The notes below the pieces were generated by a model. The model made no database searches. It was given only the letters and a program-made list of their open reading frames with translations, and was not told the origin of the DNA. A stretch of DNA of 12,046 nt from NCBI GenBank assembly GCA_002474405.1, contig DLQW01000045.1, positions 2,481 to 14,526 on the forward strand, given 5' to 3'. The position numbers and the translations under genes were made by a program. Numbering within the stretch: the stretch's first letter is position 1; each line of letters begins with the position of its first letter. The DNA comes from Christensenella sp. UBA7597. GTDB taxonomy: Bacteria; Bacillota; Clostridia; Christensenellales; Borkfalkiaceae. Below are positions 6,055-12,046 of this stretch, one piece after another.

Positions 6055-7488
6055 TTATATGATATATTCCGCTTTCTTTTCGGGCAGGGAATCGAGTTCC
6101 TGCTTTTTCTGCGCGTAGCCGGCTTTTCCAAGCAGCGCAAACGTCGCTTTTTTGCCTTCTTCAACGCCCGGCTGATTGAACGTATTGATGTTGAACATCG
6201 CGCCCGCATACGCCGTCTGCAATTCGAAGAGGAACAGAAGTTCGCCGAGGGTGAACGCGTTCAGTTCGGGAATCCACAGCGTGTAATTCATTCTTCCCGC
6301 TTTCGTCAGCGCGTACGCCGTAGCGGCGTTTTCCGCCTGAATCAGTTCTTCCATCGTGTGTCCGCCGAGGAACGAAACGTCGGGAATGCTTTCGCAACCG
6401 TTCGGAATGTCGAATTCGCACGCATATTTTTTCAGCGAAAGGAAAGTAACCACTTTATCGTAAGGACCTTCCGTGTACAGCTGAACCTGCGAATGCTGAT
6501 CGGTAACGCCCAGCGATTTTACGGGCGTCTGACCTACGTTGCATGGCTTGCCGTCCAGCGTTTCGTTTTTGCCGAGCGATTCCGCCCAAAGCTGGCAATA
6601 CCAGTCGGCAAGATATTTCAGATTGTCGGAATAGGGCATCATCACGCCGATGTTTTTGCCTTCGTTCATCGCGGCAACCTGCAATACGGCGCACGCCAGC
6701 GCGGGGTTCTTCGCCATCGAAGAAGAACGGCAGATCGAATCCATATACGCCGCGCCGGCAAGAAGCCCTTTGATGTCGATACCGAGAACGGCTGCGGGCA
6801 AAAGTCCTACGGGGCACAGTTCGGAAAATCTTCCGCCTACGCCGTCGGGAAGAACATAGCTCTTCACGCCGCCCAGTTCGTCGGAAATCTTTTTCAGATT
6901 GCCTTTTTTCGCGTCCGTCGTGAAAATCACGTTGTCTTTTACGGAGACGCCCGCCTTTTTCAGAAGGTCGGCAATCACAAGATACTGCGTCATCGTTTCG
7001 CTGGTAGCGCCCGATTTGGAAATTACGTTAAAGCAGGTTTCTTCGGGTTCGATAACGTCCAGCAAGTCTTTCATTCTGACGGGGTCAACGTTATCTTCCA
7101 CGTAGAATTTCGGACCCTTCCGCTTGTTGCGGGGCAGATCGTTGTAGTGCAGATGGCAAAGCGCGTTGAACGCCATAATCGGACCGAGCGCGCTGCCGCC
7201 GATGCCGAGCACTACGAAATATTTGAATTTTTTGCGAACGTTTTTCGCCGTTTCCAGAATATCCGCAACGATTTCTTTCTGATTGTAGGGAAGTTCCGTC
7301 CAGCCCATAAACAGTTCGTCTTTGCCGCGGTTTTCTTTCACATAGGCGTATGCTTTCGATGCCGCGGAGCGGTACGAAGCCAGCTTCTTATCGGTAAAGC
7401 CTTTATCGCCGAGGAAAGTTTCCGTCATATTGTTGTAATCGAGCGTTACGCGCATCGAATCGCGCCATTCTCTGGTTTTGTAACTCAT
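6055..7488 (-). CDS. pgi: glucose-6-phosphate isomerase
   Basis: It interconverts glucose 6-phosphate and fructose 6-phosphate in the cytoplasm, for glycolysis, gluconeogenesis and supply of wall-sugar precursors. Both family signatures are present: DGVGGRFSELCPVG around residues 215-229 (Arg220) and FNQPGVEEGK ending at Lys446, whose lysine is catalytic. VLGIGGSALGP in the N-terminal part binds the sugar phosphate. At 477 residues it is of the shorter bacterial type. The ATG at 7488 lies 15 bases from AAAGGAG (7510-7504), unusually far. A weak hairpin ATTGT/ACAAT (7489-7502) fills that gap and may shorten it. An internal Met12 (MRVTLDYNN) is an alternative start that fits where many homologues begin, but it has no good ribosome site. 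A strong promoter (7530-7558) and terminator make it a single-gene unit. Confidence 0.96.
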   Translation of the reverse strand: MSYKTREWRDSMRVTLDYNNMTETFLGDKGFTDKKLASYRSAASKAYAYVKENRGKDELFMGWTELPYNQKEIVADILETAKNVRKKFKYFVVLGIGGSALGPIMAFNALCHLHYNDLPRNKRKGPKFYVEDNVDPVRMKDLLDVIEPEETCFNVISKSGATSETMTQYLVIADLLKKAGVSVKDNVIFTTDAKKGNLKKISDELGGVKSYVLPDGVGGRFSELCPVGLLPAAVLGIDIKGLLAGAAYMDSICRSSSMAKNPALACAVLQVAAMNEGKNIGVMMPYSDNLKYLADWYCQLWAESLGKNETLDGKPCNVGQTPVKSLGVTDQHSQVQLYTEGPYDKVVTFLSLKKYACEFDIPNGCESIPDVSFLGGHTMEELIQAENAATAYALTKAGRMNYTLWIPELNAFTLGELLFLFELQTAYAGAMFNINTFNQPGVEEGKKATFALLGKAGYAQKKQELDSLPEKKAEYII

Positions 7489-7529
7489 ATTGTTTTTACA
7501 ATACTCCTTTGAATTTTTAATACAAAAAT

Positions 7530-7558
7530 ATTTTAGAACAATTTGCGCCGTCTGTCAA
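7530..7558 (-). promoter_or_regulatory. near-consensus sigma-A promoter of pgi
   Basis: On the minus strand, a perfect TTGACA (7558-7553) is followed after 17 bases by TAAAAT (7535-7530). The start would be near 7523, about 13 bases before the AAAGGAG site. Confidence 0.88.
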
Positions 7559-7620
7559 GGGTTGAAAAGGAAAAAACGAAAAAATTTCTCAAAAATACTT
7601 GAATTTTTTTCAAACTCATC

Positions 7621-7656
7621 AAAAAAACACGAAAAAACGCGTTAAAACAGCGTTTT
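7621..7656 (-). terminator. intrinsic terminator overlapping the flippase stop codon
   Basis: On the minus strand, AAAACGC (7656-7650) pairs with GCGTTTT (7640-7634) around a 9-base loop that contains the TAA stop (7644-7642). T-rich sequence follows down to 7621. The stem is short and A/T-rich but the tail is long. Confidence 0.65.
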
Positions 7657-9159
7657 CTTCACCTTTTTCACGGGGAACAGCCTGAACGCTATCCAAAGCA
7701 GCAGGTTTGCCGCCAGCGTGCACACGCCGGATAAAAGCATTGCGGGCACGGCGGAAAGAAATCCCGAAAAGAGGGGATATAATACTCTGCCGCACACGGC
7801 TACGGGCACCGTCAGCGCAAACGCAAGCAGGCATTTTCTCAGTAGCGCGCCCGAAAGCGGGTAGCGCGCAATCAGAAACAGCATGTTCAGGCACGCCGTA
7901 CATACAAACGATACCGTCATGCCTACGGGGTAGGCGTACGCGCCGATTTCCGAAGGCAGAAAAAATACGCATAACAGCATCAGCGCCGCGCCGATAAAGT
8001 AAAAACGCAACGTCTGTTTTTCATAGTTCATCGAATTCAGAATGCCCGTGGAAATCAGAGAAACGCTCATTGGCAGCAGCATGAACGCGCATTTCGCAAT
8101 CATTTCTCCGGCGCCGCGGTCGGAATACAAAAGTTCGCCGAGCGATAACCCGTATACGAAGAAAAACGGCATGAACAGGCAGGAAAAAGCAAACGCCGCG
8201 TATACGCCCCGTTCGATGTCCGCCGTAAGTTTTTGGGTGCGTTTTTTATAAAAACTTTCCGAAAATTCCGGCGTCAGCACCAGCGATATCGATCCGATGA
8301 ACGTGGAGGGGATGGAAAGCACGGGCATCGCCATGCCCGCCGCCACGCCGAACGTGCGCAACGCTTCCGAAGAGGAGAGCCCCGCGCGTATCAGCATCGC
8401 GGGCAAAATCACGGCAACCGCCGAACCGATCAGCGTAGAACACGTGCGTACGGCGGTAATCGGCAACGCCGAAGAAAAAAGCGGACGGAATTGTTTTTTC
8501 GGCGAGCGGATTTTTCCTCCGCCCGCAAAAAACAGAATCACGGAAGCCGTAAACGAAGCAAAATAAGAAATCACCACGGCAAAGCATGCAAGCCGCGTTC
8601 CTCGCGCAACCCGGTCGGCGGCGCCGTAATATTCCGGAGAAAAGCGGTTCAACAGCAAAACGCCGGCAATCACCATCACGGCTTCTTCGAATAATTCCGT
8701 CAGGGCAGGCTGAAAAAATTTTTTGTCGCCCCAGAAACTTCCGCGTATATCGGCATAAATACATGTGAACGGCAACCCGATTAAAAGCAGCGTAAACAGA
8801 CTTATGCAGCGTTCGTCGGAAAACAAAAATCCCGTATGCCGCCCGAAAATAAAGAAAAACACGCATACGGGCAGGGTGAGAATCAGCGAAAAACAAACGC
8901 CCGCCGAAAGCGCGGAATCTCCCGCTTCGTTTTTTCCTTCGGCATAACCTTTCGTTTTCAGCCTCGAAATCGTTATCGGAATTCCGCCCGTGCCGATCGT
9001 TAAAAATACGGCGAAAAGCGAAAGCGCCACCTGATACAGTCCCAAGCCCTCCGCGCCGATATACCGCGAAAGTACGATGCGGTATAAAAAACCGAGAGTT
9101 CTTTCCACCGCGGATAAAATCGTAATAATCGCGGTTGTTTTATAAACGTTGTTTCGCAT
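7642..9159 (-). CDS. SpoVB-like lipid/polysaccharide flippase (MOP superfamily)
   Basis: This is a polytopic membrane transporter of the MOP (polysaccharide biosynthesis / MurJ / SpoVB) group, which moves lipid-linked sugars across the membrane. The N-terminal pattern is typical of SpoVB-type proteins: a first helix with ILSAVERTLGFLYRIVLSR, then YIGAEGLGLYQVAL and TGGIPITISRLK. About 12-14 hydrophobic segments follow up to the C-terminal VKKVKKTLF. I place the start at the ATG at 9159, giving 505 residues, because it aligns with family N-termini. The frame is open to an ATG at 9252, but the extra 31 residues do not look like the family. No Shine-Dalgarno site precedes 9159, and a -10 (TACAAT) lies five bases away, suggesting a leaderless message. 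A role in spore cortex precursor export is likely by family. A vegetative wall or exopolysaccharide flippase is the alternative. Confidence 0.88.
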   Translation of the reverse strand: MRNNVYKTTAIITILSAVERTLGFLYRIVLSRYIGAEGLGLYQVALSLFAVFLTIGTGGIPITISRLKTKGYAEGKNEAGDSALSAGVCFSLILTLPVCVFFFIFGRHTGFLFSDERCISLFTLLLIGLPFTCIYADIRGSFWGDKKFFQPALTELFEEAVMVIAGVLLLNRFSPEYYGAADRVARGTRLACFAVVISYFASFTASVILFFAGGGKIRSPKKQFRPLFSSALPITAVRTCSTLIGSAVAVILPAMLIRAGLSSSEALRTFGVAAGMAMPVLSIPSTFIGSISLVLTPEFSESFYKKRTQKLTADIERGVYAAFAFSCLFMPFFFVYGLSLGELLYSDRGAGEMIAKCAFMLLPMSVSLISTGILNSMNYEKQTLRFYFIGAALMLLCVFFLPSEIGAYAYPVGMTVSFVCTACLNMLFLIARYPLSGALLRKCLLAFALTVPVAVCGRVLYPLFSGFLSAVPAMLLSGVCTLAANLLLWIAFRLFPVKKVKKTLF

Positions 9160-9164
9160 ATAAT
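9135..9164 (+). promoter_or_regulatory. candidate promoter of the LysM gene, inside the flippase 5' end
   Basis: TTGTTT (9135-9140) and a perfect TATAAT (9159-9164) are spaced by 18 bases. Transcription would start near 9171, giving a leader of about 93 bases. The -10 overlaps the first base of the flippase start codon on the other strand. Confidence 0.55.
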
Positions 9165-9194
9165 ATTGTACGGGGGCAAGCTCTGTTTTATGAA
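9165..9194 (-). promoter_or_regulatory. candidate promoter of the flippase gene, directly against its ATG
   Basis: On the minus strand, TTCATA (9194-9189) and TACAAT (9170-9165) are spaced by 18 bases, and the ATG begins five bases after the -10. Initiation would fall at or beside the start codon. It abuts the opposite-strand -10 at 9159-9164. Confidence 0.45.
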
Positions 9195-9270
9195 AACGAC
9201 GGAAAAAAACGAGGCAAAAGCCGATAAAAATAACATCGAACAAGGGGGGCATAGAATAAACCGATGCTGA
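9190..9270 (+). CDS. possible 26-residue leader ORF overlapping the LysM start
   Basis: An ATG at 9190 opens a 26-codon frame that is Lys/Asn/Glu-rich (begins MKTTEKNEAK, ends RINRC). It stops with TGA at 9268-9270, four bases inside the LysM gene, whose ATG is at 9264. Stop-start overlap of this kind allows re-initiation. The only ribosome-like site is a G-run (9172-9176) 13 bases away. It may be a regulatory upstream frame or chance. Confidence 0.25.
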   Translation: MKTTEKNEAKADKNNIEQGGHRINRC

Positions 9271-9545
9271 GTATTAAAATTCCCGTATATTACAAAGTAA
9301 AAAAGGGGCAGACGCTGCGTGCCGTGGCGGAAGCTTTTTCCGTTCCCGAAACGCGGATCGCGGCAGAAAACGGACTGAAAGGCGAAATTACGGAAGGGCA
9401 GTTGCTGCGTCTCCCGCAGGAAAAAGGCAATTTATATATCGTACGCGCGGGCGATACGAAAGAATTGTTGTGCGGCAGCGCCGGAAATTATAAAAAAAAG
9501 AACGGCACGGATGCGTTTTACCCCGGAATGAAAATCTGGATATAG
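9264..9545 (+). CDS. small two-LysM domain protein (93 aa)
   Basis: LysM modules bind GlcNAc-containing glycans such as peptidoglycan. Residues 8-51 form a clear LysM (YYKVKKGQTLRAVAEAFSVP, then RIAAENGL and GQLLRLP). Residues 57-93 look like a second, shortened one (YIVRAGDTKELL up to PGMKIWI). There is no signal peptide or membrane span, so export by the general pathway is unlikely. Cytoplasmic small LysM proteins are found in spore formers, where they act at the cortex-coat interface from the mother cell. The start at 9264 is supported by an in-frame stop at 9252-9254 and a G-rich ribosome site at 9244-9249, though that is 14 bases away. It lies upstream of the SPOCS-like gene on the same strand (130 bases apart). 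Confidence 0.85.
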   Translation: MLSIKIPVYYKVKKGQTLRAVAEAFSVPETRIAAENGLKGEITEGQLLRLPQEKGNLYIVRAGDTKELLCGSAGNYKKKNGTDAFYPGMKIWI

Positions 9546-9582
9546 AAAAAGCGCCTCAGGCGTAACGCTTTATACTTCCGCC

Positions 9583-9596
9583 GCATACAATATAAT
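9583..9596 (+). promoter_or_regulatory. candidate mother-cell sigma (sigma-E/K) -10 before the 219-aa gene
   Basis: CATACAAT (9584-9591) matches the Bacillus sigma-E -10 pattern CATACANT. CATACAATA (9584-9592) fits the sigma-K pattern CATANNNTA. An AAC lies 17 bases upstream (9564-9566), as expected for a sigma-K -35 core. A sigma-A TATAAT (9591-9596) also overlaps, but it has only a poor -35 (TTTATA at 9569-9574). Assignment is uncertain from sequence alone. Confidence 0.45.
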
Positions 9597-9615
9597 AAGA
9601 AATTGAATGAAAAAA

Positions 9616-9654
9616 CCCCGCCTGAACATCCGTAAAATGCGTAAAAGCGCGGGG
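9616..9654 (+). repeat. leader inverted repeat before the 219-aa gene
   Basis: CCCCGC (9616-9621) pairs with GCGGGG (9649-9654) across a 27-base loop, ending ten bases before the AGGAGG of the next gene. It would fold in the leader if transcription starts near 9600. There is no U-run, so it is not a terminator. Confidence 0.35.
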
Positions 9655-9675
9655 AATTTCGGTCAGGAGGTTACA

Positions 9676-10335
9676 ATGTCGTTTTATTCAAATTTTCAAT
9701 CGGATAAATGTCCGGGCCCGATCACGGGAAATCCGCTGAACGGACTGACGGAAAAAGTGTGTCTGCAGGCGGAGAAAATTTTCGATGCGTGTATCAAACA
9801 ACTGCAGCTTGAAAACTACACGCTTACGCTTACGGATTTCACTCCGGAAAATCCTACATATCCGCTTACGTTCGTCAGCGCCCGTACCACTTCTTCGGAC
9901 GCGGTTGTCAGCAATCTGAACGTCGATCGTCAGGGCGATCGTCAGTGCGCCAGAGTGCAGGCAACGGTTACCGTCCCCGTGGAAGTGCTGTATGTAGACG
10001 CCGCGGGGGTGGAAGGTAAAGCCACGTCGTTCGTATCCGTTTCCGAAGACGTTCTGTTGTCGGTTCCCGCGCCGTCGGTGATGCCGTTTATCGTCCGTGC
10101 GGCATGCAGCGCCGTTTCGCCCGAAGGAACGTTCAACGCGGCAAACAATACGTTCACCGTAAACCTTTGCTGCACGGTGATTCTGAAAGTCGCCATGCAG
10201 GTGGAGCTGCTCGTACCTTCGTACGGCTACAGCGTAATTCCGCCTGCGCAGGATTATTCGCAGGAAGTATGCTCCGGCTTCTTCGAGCTGCCGCTCTATC
10301 CCAAAATGAATCCTTGTCCGTGCAAAAACGGATGA
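9676..10335 (+). CDS. SPOCS-like beta-rich, Cys-containing protein, probable spore envelope component (219 aa)
   Basis: I do not recognise a named gene. The start is ATG 9676, with AGGAGG at 9665-9670 five bases upstream. An in-frame ATG at 9607 would add 23 basic residues but has no ribosome site. The protein has no signal peptide or membrane span. It is rich in beta-forming alternation. From about residue 90 to 185 it reads like a SPOCS (DUF3794) type fold: ATVTVPVEVLYVDAAG, then EDVLLSVPAPSVMPFIVRA, a Cys pair at 165-166, and VELLVPSYGY. There are ten cysteines (12, 29, 39, 91, 144, 165, 166, 199, 214, 216), and it ends CPCKNG. SPOCS domains occur in SipL and related spore-coat morphogenetic proteins. 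The neighbouring LysM gene and the sigma-E/K-like -10 fit a mother-cell role. Similarity to SPOCS is judged by eye and is tentative. Confidence 0.8.
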   Translation: MSFYSNFQSDKCPGPITGNPLNGLTEKVCLQAEKIFDACIKQLQLENYTLTLTDFTPENPTYPLTFVSARTTSSDAVVSNLNVDRQGDRQCARVQATVTVPVEVLYVDAAGVEGKATSFVSVSEDVLLSVPAPSVMPFIVRAACSAVSPEGTFNAANNTFTVNLCCTVILKVAMQVELLVPSYGYSVIPPAQDYSQEVCSGFFELPLYPKMNPCPCKNG

Positions 10336-10362
10336 AAACGTGCGCGCCGCGTGATAAAACAG

Positions 10363-10397
10363 CCGCTTCCCGCTTGTCGGGAAGCGGTAAATTTTTT
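10363..10397 (+). terminator. intrinsic terminator of the 219-aa gene
   Basis: A perfect 10-bp stem CCGCTTCCCG/CGGGAAGCGG (10363-10372 with 10378-10387) has the loop CTTGT and is followed by TAAATTTTTT (10388-10397). It lies 27 bases after the stop at 10335. Confidence 0.93.
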
Positions 10398-10428
10398 ATA
10401 AAAGCAACAAAAAATTTCCGTTAAAAAG

Positions 10429-10457
10429 TTGCCTTTTTTTGCCGCGACTGCTATAAT
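10429..10457 (+). promoter_or_regulatory. sigma-A promoter of the metallophosphoesterase, predicting a leaderless mRNA
   Basis: TTGCCT (10429-10434) and a perfect TATAAT (10452-10457) are spaced by 17 bases. The ATG at 10464 lies six bases after the -10, just where transcription should start. No Shine-Dalgarno site is present. Confidence 0.8.
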
Positions 10458-10463
10458 ATTGCT

Positions 10464-11159
10464 ATGAGTATTTATGCAATCGGCGATCTTCATTTGTCTT
10501 TCGACGACGCGAAACCGATGGATGTGTTCGGCAGCGCGTGGGCGGGGCATTTCGATAAAATCCGCGCCGACTGGAAAAACAAAGTCGCGCCGGAAGACGT
10601 CGTGCTGATTCCCGGCGATATTTCGTGGGCGATGAAACTGACGGACGCGCTGAAAGATCTTGCCCGGCTGAAAGACCTTCCGGGAAAAAAGGTGTTCATC
10701 AAGGGCAATCACGATTTCTGGTGGAACGGCATCACGAAGCTTCGCGATAACGCGCCGGACGAAACCTTTTATTTTTTGCAGACCGACGCGGTTCGTATCG
10801 GCAACAAAGTATATGCGGGTTCCCGCGGGTGGAGCTGCCCCGGCAGCACGGATTTTTCCGCCGAGGACGAAAAACTTTACCTCCGCGAATGCGAACGTTT
10901 CCGTCTGGCGCTGAATTGCGGTAAGGCGCTTTTGGAAGAGGGCGACGAGCTCATCGTTCTCATTCATTATCCGCCGTTTTCGCTGCGTTCGACGGAATCG
11001 GGATTTACGGAGCTGTTCGAAGAATACGGCGTCGGCAAAGTGATTTTCGGGCATCTTCACGGCGCGGGATATTTTCCGTTGCAAACGGAAAAAAACGGAG
11101 TGAAATATTATCTCACTTCCTGCGATAAAACAAATTTTTCGCTGACGAAAATCGAATGA
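10464..11159 (+). CDS. calcineurin-like metallophosphoesterase (231 aa)
   Basis: This is a cytoplasmic two-metal phosphoesterase. All the motifs of the fold are present in order: GDLH (Asp8, His10), GDISW (Asp52), GNHD (Asn82, His83), IHYPP (His168) and GHLHG (His197, His199). It begins MSIYAIGDLHLS, so the ATG at 10464 must be at or very near the true start, because little can be lost without removing the first metal ligands. The length fits the small predicted phosphohydrolases of Firmicutes (COG1768 type). The substrate is unknown, and no domain other than the phosphoesterase is seen. There is no ribosome site, and the promoter -10 is six bases before the ATG. It is isolated from the upstream gene by a strong terminator. 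It converges on a small membrane-protein gene. Confidence 0.93.
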   Translation: MSIYAIGDLHLSFDDAKPMDVFGSAWAGHFDKIRADWKNKVAPEDVVLIPGDISWAMKLTDALKDLARLKDLPGKKVFIKGNHDFWWNGITKLRDNAPDETFYFLQTDAVRIGNKVYAGSRGWSCPGSTDFSAEDEKLYLRECERFRLALNCGKALLEEGDELIVLIHYPPFSLRSTESGFTELFEEYGVGKVIFGHLHGAGYFPLQTEKNGVKYYLTSCDKTNFSLTKIE

Positions 11160-11197
11160 CGGAAATTCCCGTTTGAAAAATGCCGGCGAAAAAATTT

Positions 11198-11350
11198 TCA
11201 GGAAAACAACCTGAACGCACCTATGACGGACGGAAATTCCGGCAAATCGGAAAGTTTCGGCGCTTTGAAAAGCAGATAGCCTCCCGCGGCGGCAAAAAAC
11301 ACGGCAAACAAAAACAACATGCCCGCAACGGGCAACCAGTTACGTTTCAT
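11198..11350 (-). CDS. small single-span membrane protein (50 aa), hypothetical
   Basis: A minus-strand frame from ATG 11350 to TGA 11198 encodes 50 residues. MKRNWLP is followed by a strongly hydrophobic segment (about residues 6-28, with MLFLFAVFFAAAGGYLLF), then a short polar tail ending FRLFS. The positive N-terminus predicts N-in, C-out topology. The hydrophobic run is clean and typical of small membrane proteins. The opposite strand in this stretch reads as an implausible, very basic peptide, as expected for the antisense of a hydrophobic segment. The ribosome site is weak (CGGA a few bases before the ATG), and no promoter is obvious. It lies between the metallophosphoesterase and galM, on the opposite strand to both. 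The function is unknown. Confidence 0.55.
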   Translation of the reverse strand: MKRNWLPVAGMLFLFAVFFAAAGGYLLFKAPKLSDLPEFPSVIGAFRLFS

Positions 11351-11447
11351 ATCCGTTACTATGGGTAAAAAACGGAAAAATATTTATTTGAAAAATTTTT
11401 TATCGCCCGCATAACGGCAGGGAAGATAAAAAGGAAAGGAGATAATC

Positions 11448-12046
11448 ATGACGAAAATCACAAAATCGGCTTTCGGCGAATTCGAAGGTAAACCGGTGGA
11501 GCGTTACACGCTCAGCGAGGGCGAAATGTCCGTAAGCGTTTTAACGTACGGCGGCATTCTGCAAAGCATCGTTCTTCCCGATAAAAACGGAGAAAAGCGC
11601 GATGTCCTTCTCGGCTACGATACGCTGGAGGGCTATCTGAACAACGGCGGCTATCTCGGCGCGCTCATCGGCAGATTCGGCAATCGTATCGATAAGGGCG
11701 TTCTGAAAATCGACGGGAAAGAATATCGGTTGTACTGCAATGACAGAGGCAATCATCTGCACGGCGGAAAAGTCGGGTTCAACGCGAAAATCTGGAACGC
11801 CGAAATTTCGGGCGAAACGCTTTGCCTCACTTATTATTCTCCGGACGGCGAGGAAAATTATCCGGGCGATCTCAGCGTGCGGGTGGTATATTCGCTCCAA
11901 AACGGCGCGCTTACCATTTCTTATCTTGCCGTACCCGATAAAAAGACGGCGATCAATCTCACGAATCACGCTTATTTCAATCTCAACGGAGAGGGGAACA
12001 ACGTTACCGCGGCGGATAACTTCCTTCAGATCAACGCGCCGTATAT
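11448..12046 (+). CDS. galM: aldose 1-epimerase (mutarotase), 3' end outside the window
   Basis: It interconverts alpha and beta anomers of aldohexoses such as glucose and galactose in the cytoplasm, feeding sugar kinases. The start ATG at 11448 has AAAGGAG at 11435-11441, six bases upstream. The 199 visible residues show the family pattern: VLTYGGILQSIVLPD near 31-45, the GRFGNRI motif (75-81) with Asn79 and Arg80, NHLHGG (102-107) with His105, and TNHAYFNL (172-179) with catalytic-region His174. Mutarotases are about 340 residues, so roughly 140 are missing at the right edge, including the catalytic Glu. Only a weak promoter is visible (TTGAAA at 11388-11393 without a good -10). Confidence 0.94.
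   Translation, partial: MTKITKSAFGEFEGKPVERYTLSEGEMSVSVLTYGGILQSIVLPDKNGEKRDVLLGYDTLEGYLNNGGYLGALIGRFGNRIDKGVLKIDGKEYRLYCNDRGNHLHGGKVGFNAKIWNAEISGETLCLTYYSPDGEENYPGDLSVRVVYSLQNGALTISYLAVPDKKTAINLTNHAYFNLNGEGNNVTAADNFLQINAPY

Noticed and set aside
6358..7512. 384-codon open frame on the plus strand opposite pgi
   Set aside because: It is fully antisense to pgi, which has both family signatures. The translation is rich in Arg, Phe, His and Val with no motif, as expected from the complement of a biased coding strand.
8246..8896. 216-codon minus-strand frame within the flippase gene
   Set aside because: It is an out-of-frame shadow of the flippase. It is Arg/Phe-rich with no family pattern, whereas the flippase frame shows membrane segments and family motifs.
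9160..9252. 31-codon N-terminal extension of the flippase
   Set aside because: The family alignment begins at the Met at 9159. The extension contains no expected helix, overlaps the region needed for divergent promoters and has no ribosome site.
9607..9675. 23-codon N-terminal extension of the 219-aa protein
   Set aside because: The upstream ATG at 9607 has no ribosome site and the segment forms a hairpin, while ATG 9676 has a perfect AGGAGG at the right distance.
10296..11084. 262-codon minus-strand frame opposite the metallophosphoesterase
   Set aside because: It crosses the terminator at 10363-10397 and the promoter at 10429-10457. The plus-strand gene has all five metal-binding motifs.
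11158..11240. 12-base direct repeat GACGGAAATTCC at 11158-11169 and 11229-11240
   Set aside because: There are only two copies, the second within the small membrane-protein gene, with no extended similarity. Chance is likely in this G/A-rich composition.
11180..11368. 62-codon plus-strand frame in the gap before galM
   Set aside because: It is extremely basic and without pattern, which is what the antisense of the hydrophobic 50-residue protein on the minus strand would give. It also lacks a ribosome site.
11541..11969. 142-codon minus-strand frame opposite galM
   Set aside because: It is antisense to the galM motifs GRFGNR and NHLHGG. There is no ribosome site.

Overview
The window reads as chromosomal DNA of an endospore-forming member of the Clostridia (Firmicutes). 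The evidence is a full-length SpoIIE phosphatase, a SpoVB-type flippase, an EndoA/MazF toxin of the Bacillus-Clostridium type, purine-rich Shine-Dalgarno sites, sigma-A-like promoters and U-tailed intrinsic terminators. A gut lineage is plausible, but nothing here fixes the taxon.

Left region (1-2044): the end of an integrated element, more A-rich than the rest. It holds the tail of an unidentified reading frame, a 71-residue unknown protein, three near-identical palindromes, and a 551-residue serine recombinase. The recombinase frame runs into a host tRNA-Ser(GCT) gene on the opposite strand (2023-2113). Its last 20 or so codons are read from the tRNA terminator and the tRNA 3' end. This looks like an element-host junction, and the rest of the element would lie to the left of the window.

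Core region (2114-9159): host genes. Inorganic pyrophosphatase (+) faces spoIIE (-), and then mazF, pgi and a SpoVB-like flippase all lie on the minus strand. mazF and pgi each have their own terminator, and pgi has a near-consensus promoter, so they look like separate transcription units. The 131-base leader of mazF holds two hairpins. One exposes TACAT, the known EndoA cleavage motif, exactly in its loop. No antitoxin gene is visible.

Right region (9159-12046): diverging from the flippase are a small two-LysM protein and a 219-residue Cys-containing beta-rich protein. The latter resembles the SPOCS type of spore-coat morphogenetic protein and is preceded by a mother-cell-sigma-like -10. Then come an apparently leaderless metallophosphoesterase, a 50-residue single-span membrane protein on the minus strand, and aldose 1-epimerase (galM), which runs off the right edge.

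Three or four genes (spoIIE, the spoVB-like gene, the SPOCS-like gene and perhaps the LysM gene) point to sporulation and spore envelope. ppa, pgi and galM are housekeeping phosphate and sugar metabolism. I found no complete new defence or biosynthetic system. The best leads are the recombinase/tRNA chimera, the palindrome array before the recombinase, the structured mazF leader and the LysM/SPOCS-like pair.
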